A stretch of DNA of 6,541 bases. Source: Methanomassiliicoccaceae archaeon. Lineage in GTDB: Archaea > Thermoplasmatota > Thermoplasmata > Methanomassiliicoccales > Methanomethylophilaceae. Where the stretch lies: contig JAIRTZ010000063.1 in NCBI GenBank assembly GCA_031254685.1, positions 1 through 6,541 of the forward strand. Direction: 5' to 3'. The translations under genes were made by a program, and so were the position numbers. The notes below the pieces were generated by a model. That model was not told where the DNA came from, did no database searches, and saw only the letters and a program-made list of their open reading frames with translations. This document shows positions 5,584 to 6,541 of the stretch, one piece after another; position 1 is the first letter of the stretch, and every line of letters starts with the position of its first letter.

Positions 5584-6541
5584 ATGAGGTGTGCTCTTTC
5601 CATCGCGGGCTCGGATTCTATCGGCGGCGCCGGCATTCAGGCGGACATAAAGGCGATGGCCTCGCTCGGCGTGCACACCCACACCGTCGTTACCGCGGTG
5701 ACCGCGCAGAACACTTCGTCCGTACTTTCGATAATGCCCGTCCCGTGCGACATGGTCGAGGCGCAGCTCAGGGCCGTCCTTTCCGATTCGGACGTCCGCG
5801 CCGTGAAGACGGGGATGTTATACAGTTCCGATATCGTCGCCGTCGTGGTCGATTCCCTTTCGGACCTCGCCGTGCCGATAGTGGTCGATCCGGTGCTCGT
5901 CGCCGGCGTCGGCGACAGCCTGGCGGCGGACGATCTCGTGAGCTCGATAAAGAAGGAGCTCATGCCCACATGCGATCTCATCACCCCGAACAAACATGAG
6001 GCGGAGGCGATCTCCGGCATCGCGATCAGGAATGAGGACGATGCGATGCGGGCGTGCGAGATCATGGGAAAGAGCGGGACGTCCGTGTATCTGAAAGGGG
6101 GCCATATCGAATCTGCGATGGTGGTCGACACGTTATATCACGCGGCGGAGTTCAAACGGTTCGAATATCCGAGGCTGGAGAAGGCGGGGCACGGGGGCGG
6201 ATGCACATTGTCCGCGTACATAACCGCCGGTCTGGCAAAAGGCACCGACATGATCAATTCGATAATCGGCGCGCGCGAGATGATACAGCGCTCGATCGGC
6301 TCGATGTACGCCGTCGGAAAGGGGAACAAGATCGTCAACTCGGCGGTCAACATCAGACCGGCGTACGGGGGCGGCGACATAACCGACGGCATGGACGCCG
6401 CGGTGGACGGGATACTGAAGATAGTGCCCGCGTCGTGGGTCTCGCCGGTCGGCATGAACATCGCGTACGCCATGCACGGCGCAAGGGACCCCGGCGACGT
6501 CGCCGCTGTGGACGGCAAGATCTCGATATTCAACGACCGCC
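5584..6541 (+). CDS. thiDN: ThiD-ThiN fusion: HMP/HMP-P kinase and thiamine-phosphate synthase (3' end cut by window edge)
   Basis: The ThiD part (about residues 1-250) phosphorylates hydroxymethylpyrimidine and its monophosphate. The ThiN part joins the pyrimidine diphosphate to thiazole phosphate, giving thiamine phosphate. ThiD marks are A-G-S-D-S-I-G-G-A-G-I-Q-A-D at 8-21, V-K-T-G-M at 74-78, V-D-P-V at 101-104, T-P-N-K-H-E-A at 134-140, L-K-G-G-H at 170-174, and G-H-G-G-G-C-T-L-S at 202-210 with catalytic Cys207. Position 13 is Ile where most ThiD proteins have Ser. After a linker near 255-270, S-P-V-G-M-N-I-A-Y-A at 287-296 and D-V-A-A-V-D-G-K-I at 305-313 match the start of archaeal ThiN. 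The visible 319 codons have no stop; full fusions are about 420-450 residues, so about a quarter is missing. No other in-frame ATG lies upstream in the gap. It diverges from the small unrecognised gene. Confidence 0.93.
   Translation, partial: MRCALSIAGSDSIGGAGIQADIKAMASLGVHTHTVVTAVTAQNTSSVLSIMPVPCDMVEAQLRAVLSDSDVRAVKTGMLYSSDIVAVVVDSLSDLAVPIVVDPVLVAGVGDSLAADDLVSSIKKELMPTCDLITPNKHEAEAISGIAIRNEDDAMRACEIMGKSGTSVYLKGGHIESAMVVDTLYHAAEFKRFEYPRLEKAGHGGGCTLSAYITAGLAKGTDMINSIIGAREMIQRSIGSMYAVGKGNKIVNSAVNIRPAYGGGDITDGMDAAVDGILKIVPASWVSPVGMNIAYAMHGARDPGDVAAVDGKISIFNDR

Noticed and set aside
5637..6131. Minus-strand frame of 164 codons opposite thiD
   Set aside because: The plus strand encodes unmistakable ThiD motifs throughout; the opposite frame is Ser/Thr-rich with no domain.

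Overview
The window looks like chromosomal DNA from an archaeon with moderately high GC and compact gene spacing. The best guess is a Thermoplasmata methanogen of the Methanomassiliicoccales type, but that is an inference. Three things support an archaeal origin. The gaps before several genes carry TATA-like boxes about 25-28 bases upstream of the likely start, often with no room for a leader. The ThiD-ThiN fusion and the COG2403 P-loop protein are typical archaeal gene content. The AT-rich intergenic DNA includes a T-run terminator. No rRNA, tRNA, CRISPR array, insertion sequence or phage gene was seen.

Layout: positions 1-2982 hold a tight minus-strand arginine operon read argC-argJ-argB. 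Gaps between its genes are 4 and 10 bases, and argB runs off the left edge. Together these genes take N-acetylglutamate to N-acetylglutamyl phosphate (ArgB), then to the semialdehyde (ArgC), and later move the acetyl group from N-acetylornithine to glutamate (ArgJ). The argC promoter, a Shine-Dalgarno site and a weak inverted repeat lie in the AT-rich gap at 2983-3178. The terminator of the next unit is in the same gap.

Positions 3179-5034 hold a second minus-strand unit: a COG2403 P-loop protein (often named cyclic 2,3-diphosphoglycerate synthase) followed 2 bases later by a GNAT acetyltransferase. The COG2403 gene appears leaderless. Positions 5117-5479 hold a small minus-strand gene I do not recognise. 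Its start is best placed at an internal Met, because a strong TATA box sits 26 bases upstream of that codon. Diverging from it, a plus-strand thiD-thiN fusion for thiamine synthesis begins at 5584 and runs off the right edge.

Most of the window is ordinary housekeeping metabolism and I see no clear new multi-gene system. The points most worth a second look are the unusual self-cleavage site of ArgJ (about four extra residues and G-T-T-L in place of A-T-M-L), the unrecognised 120-residue protein with its start assignment, and the unresolved role of the COG2403/GNAT pair.
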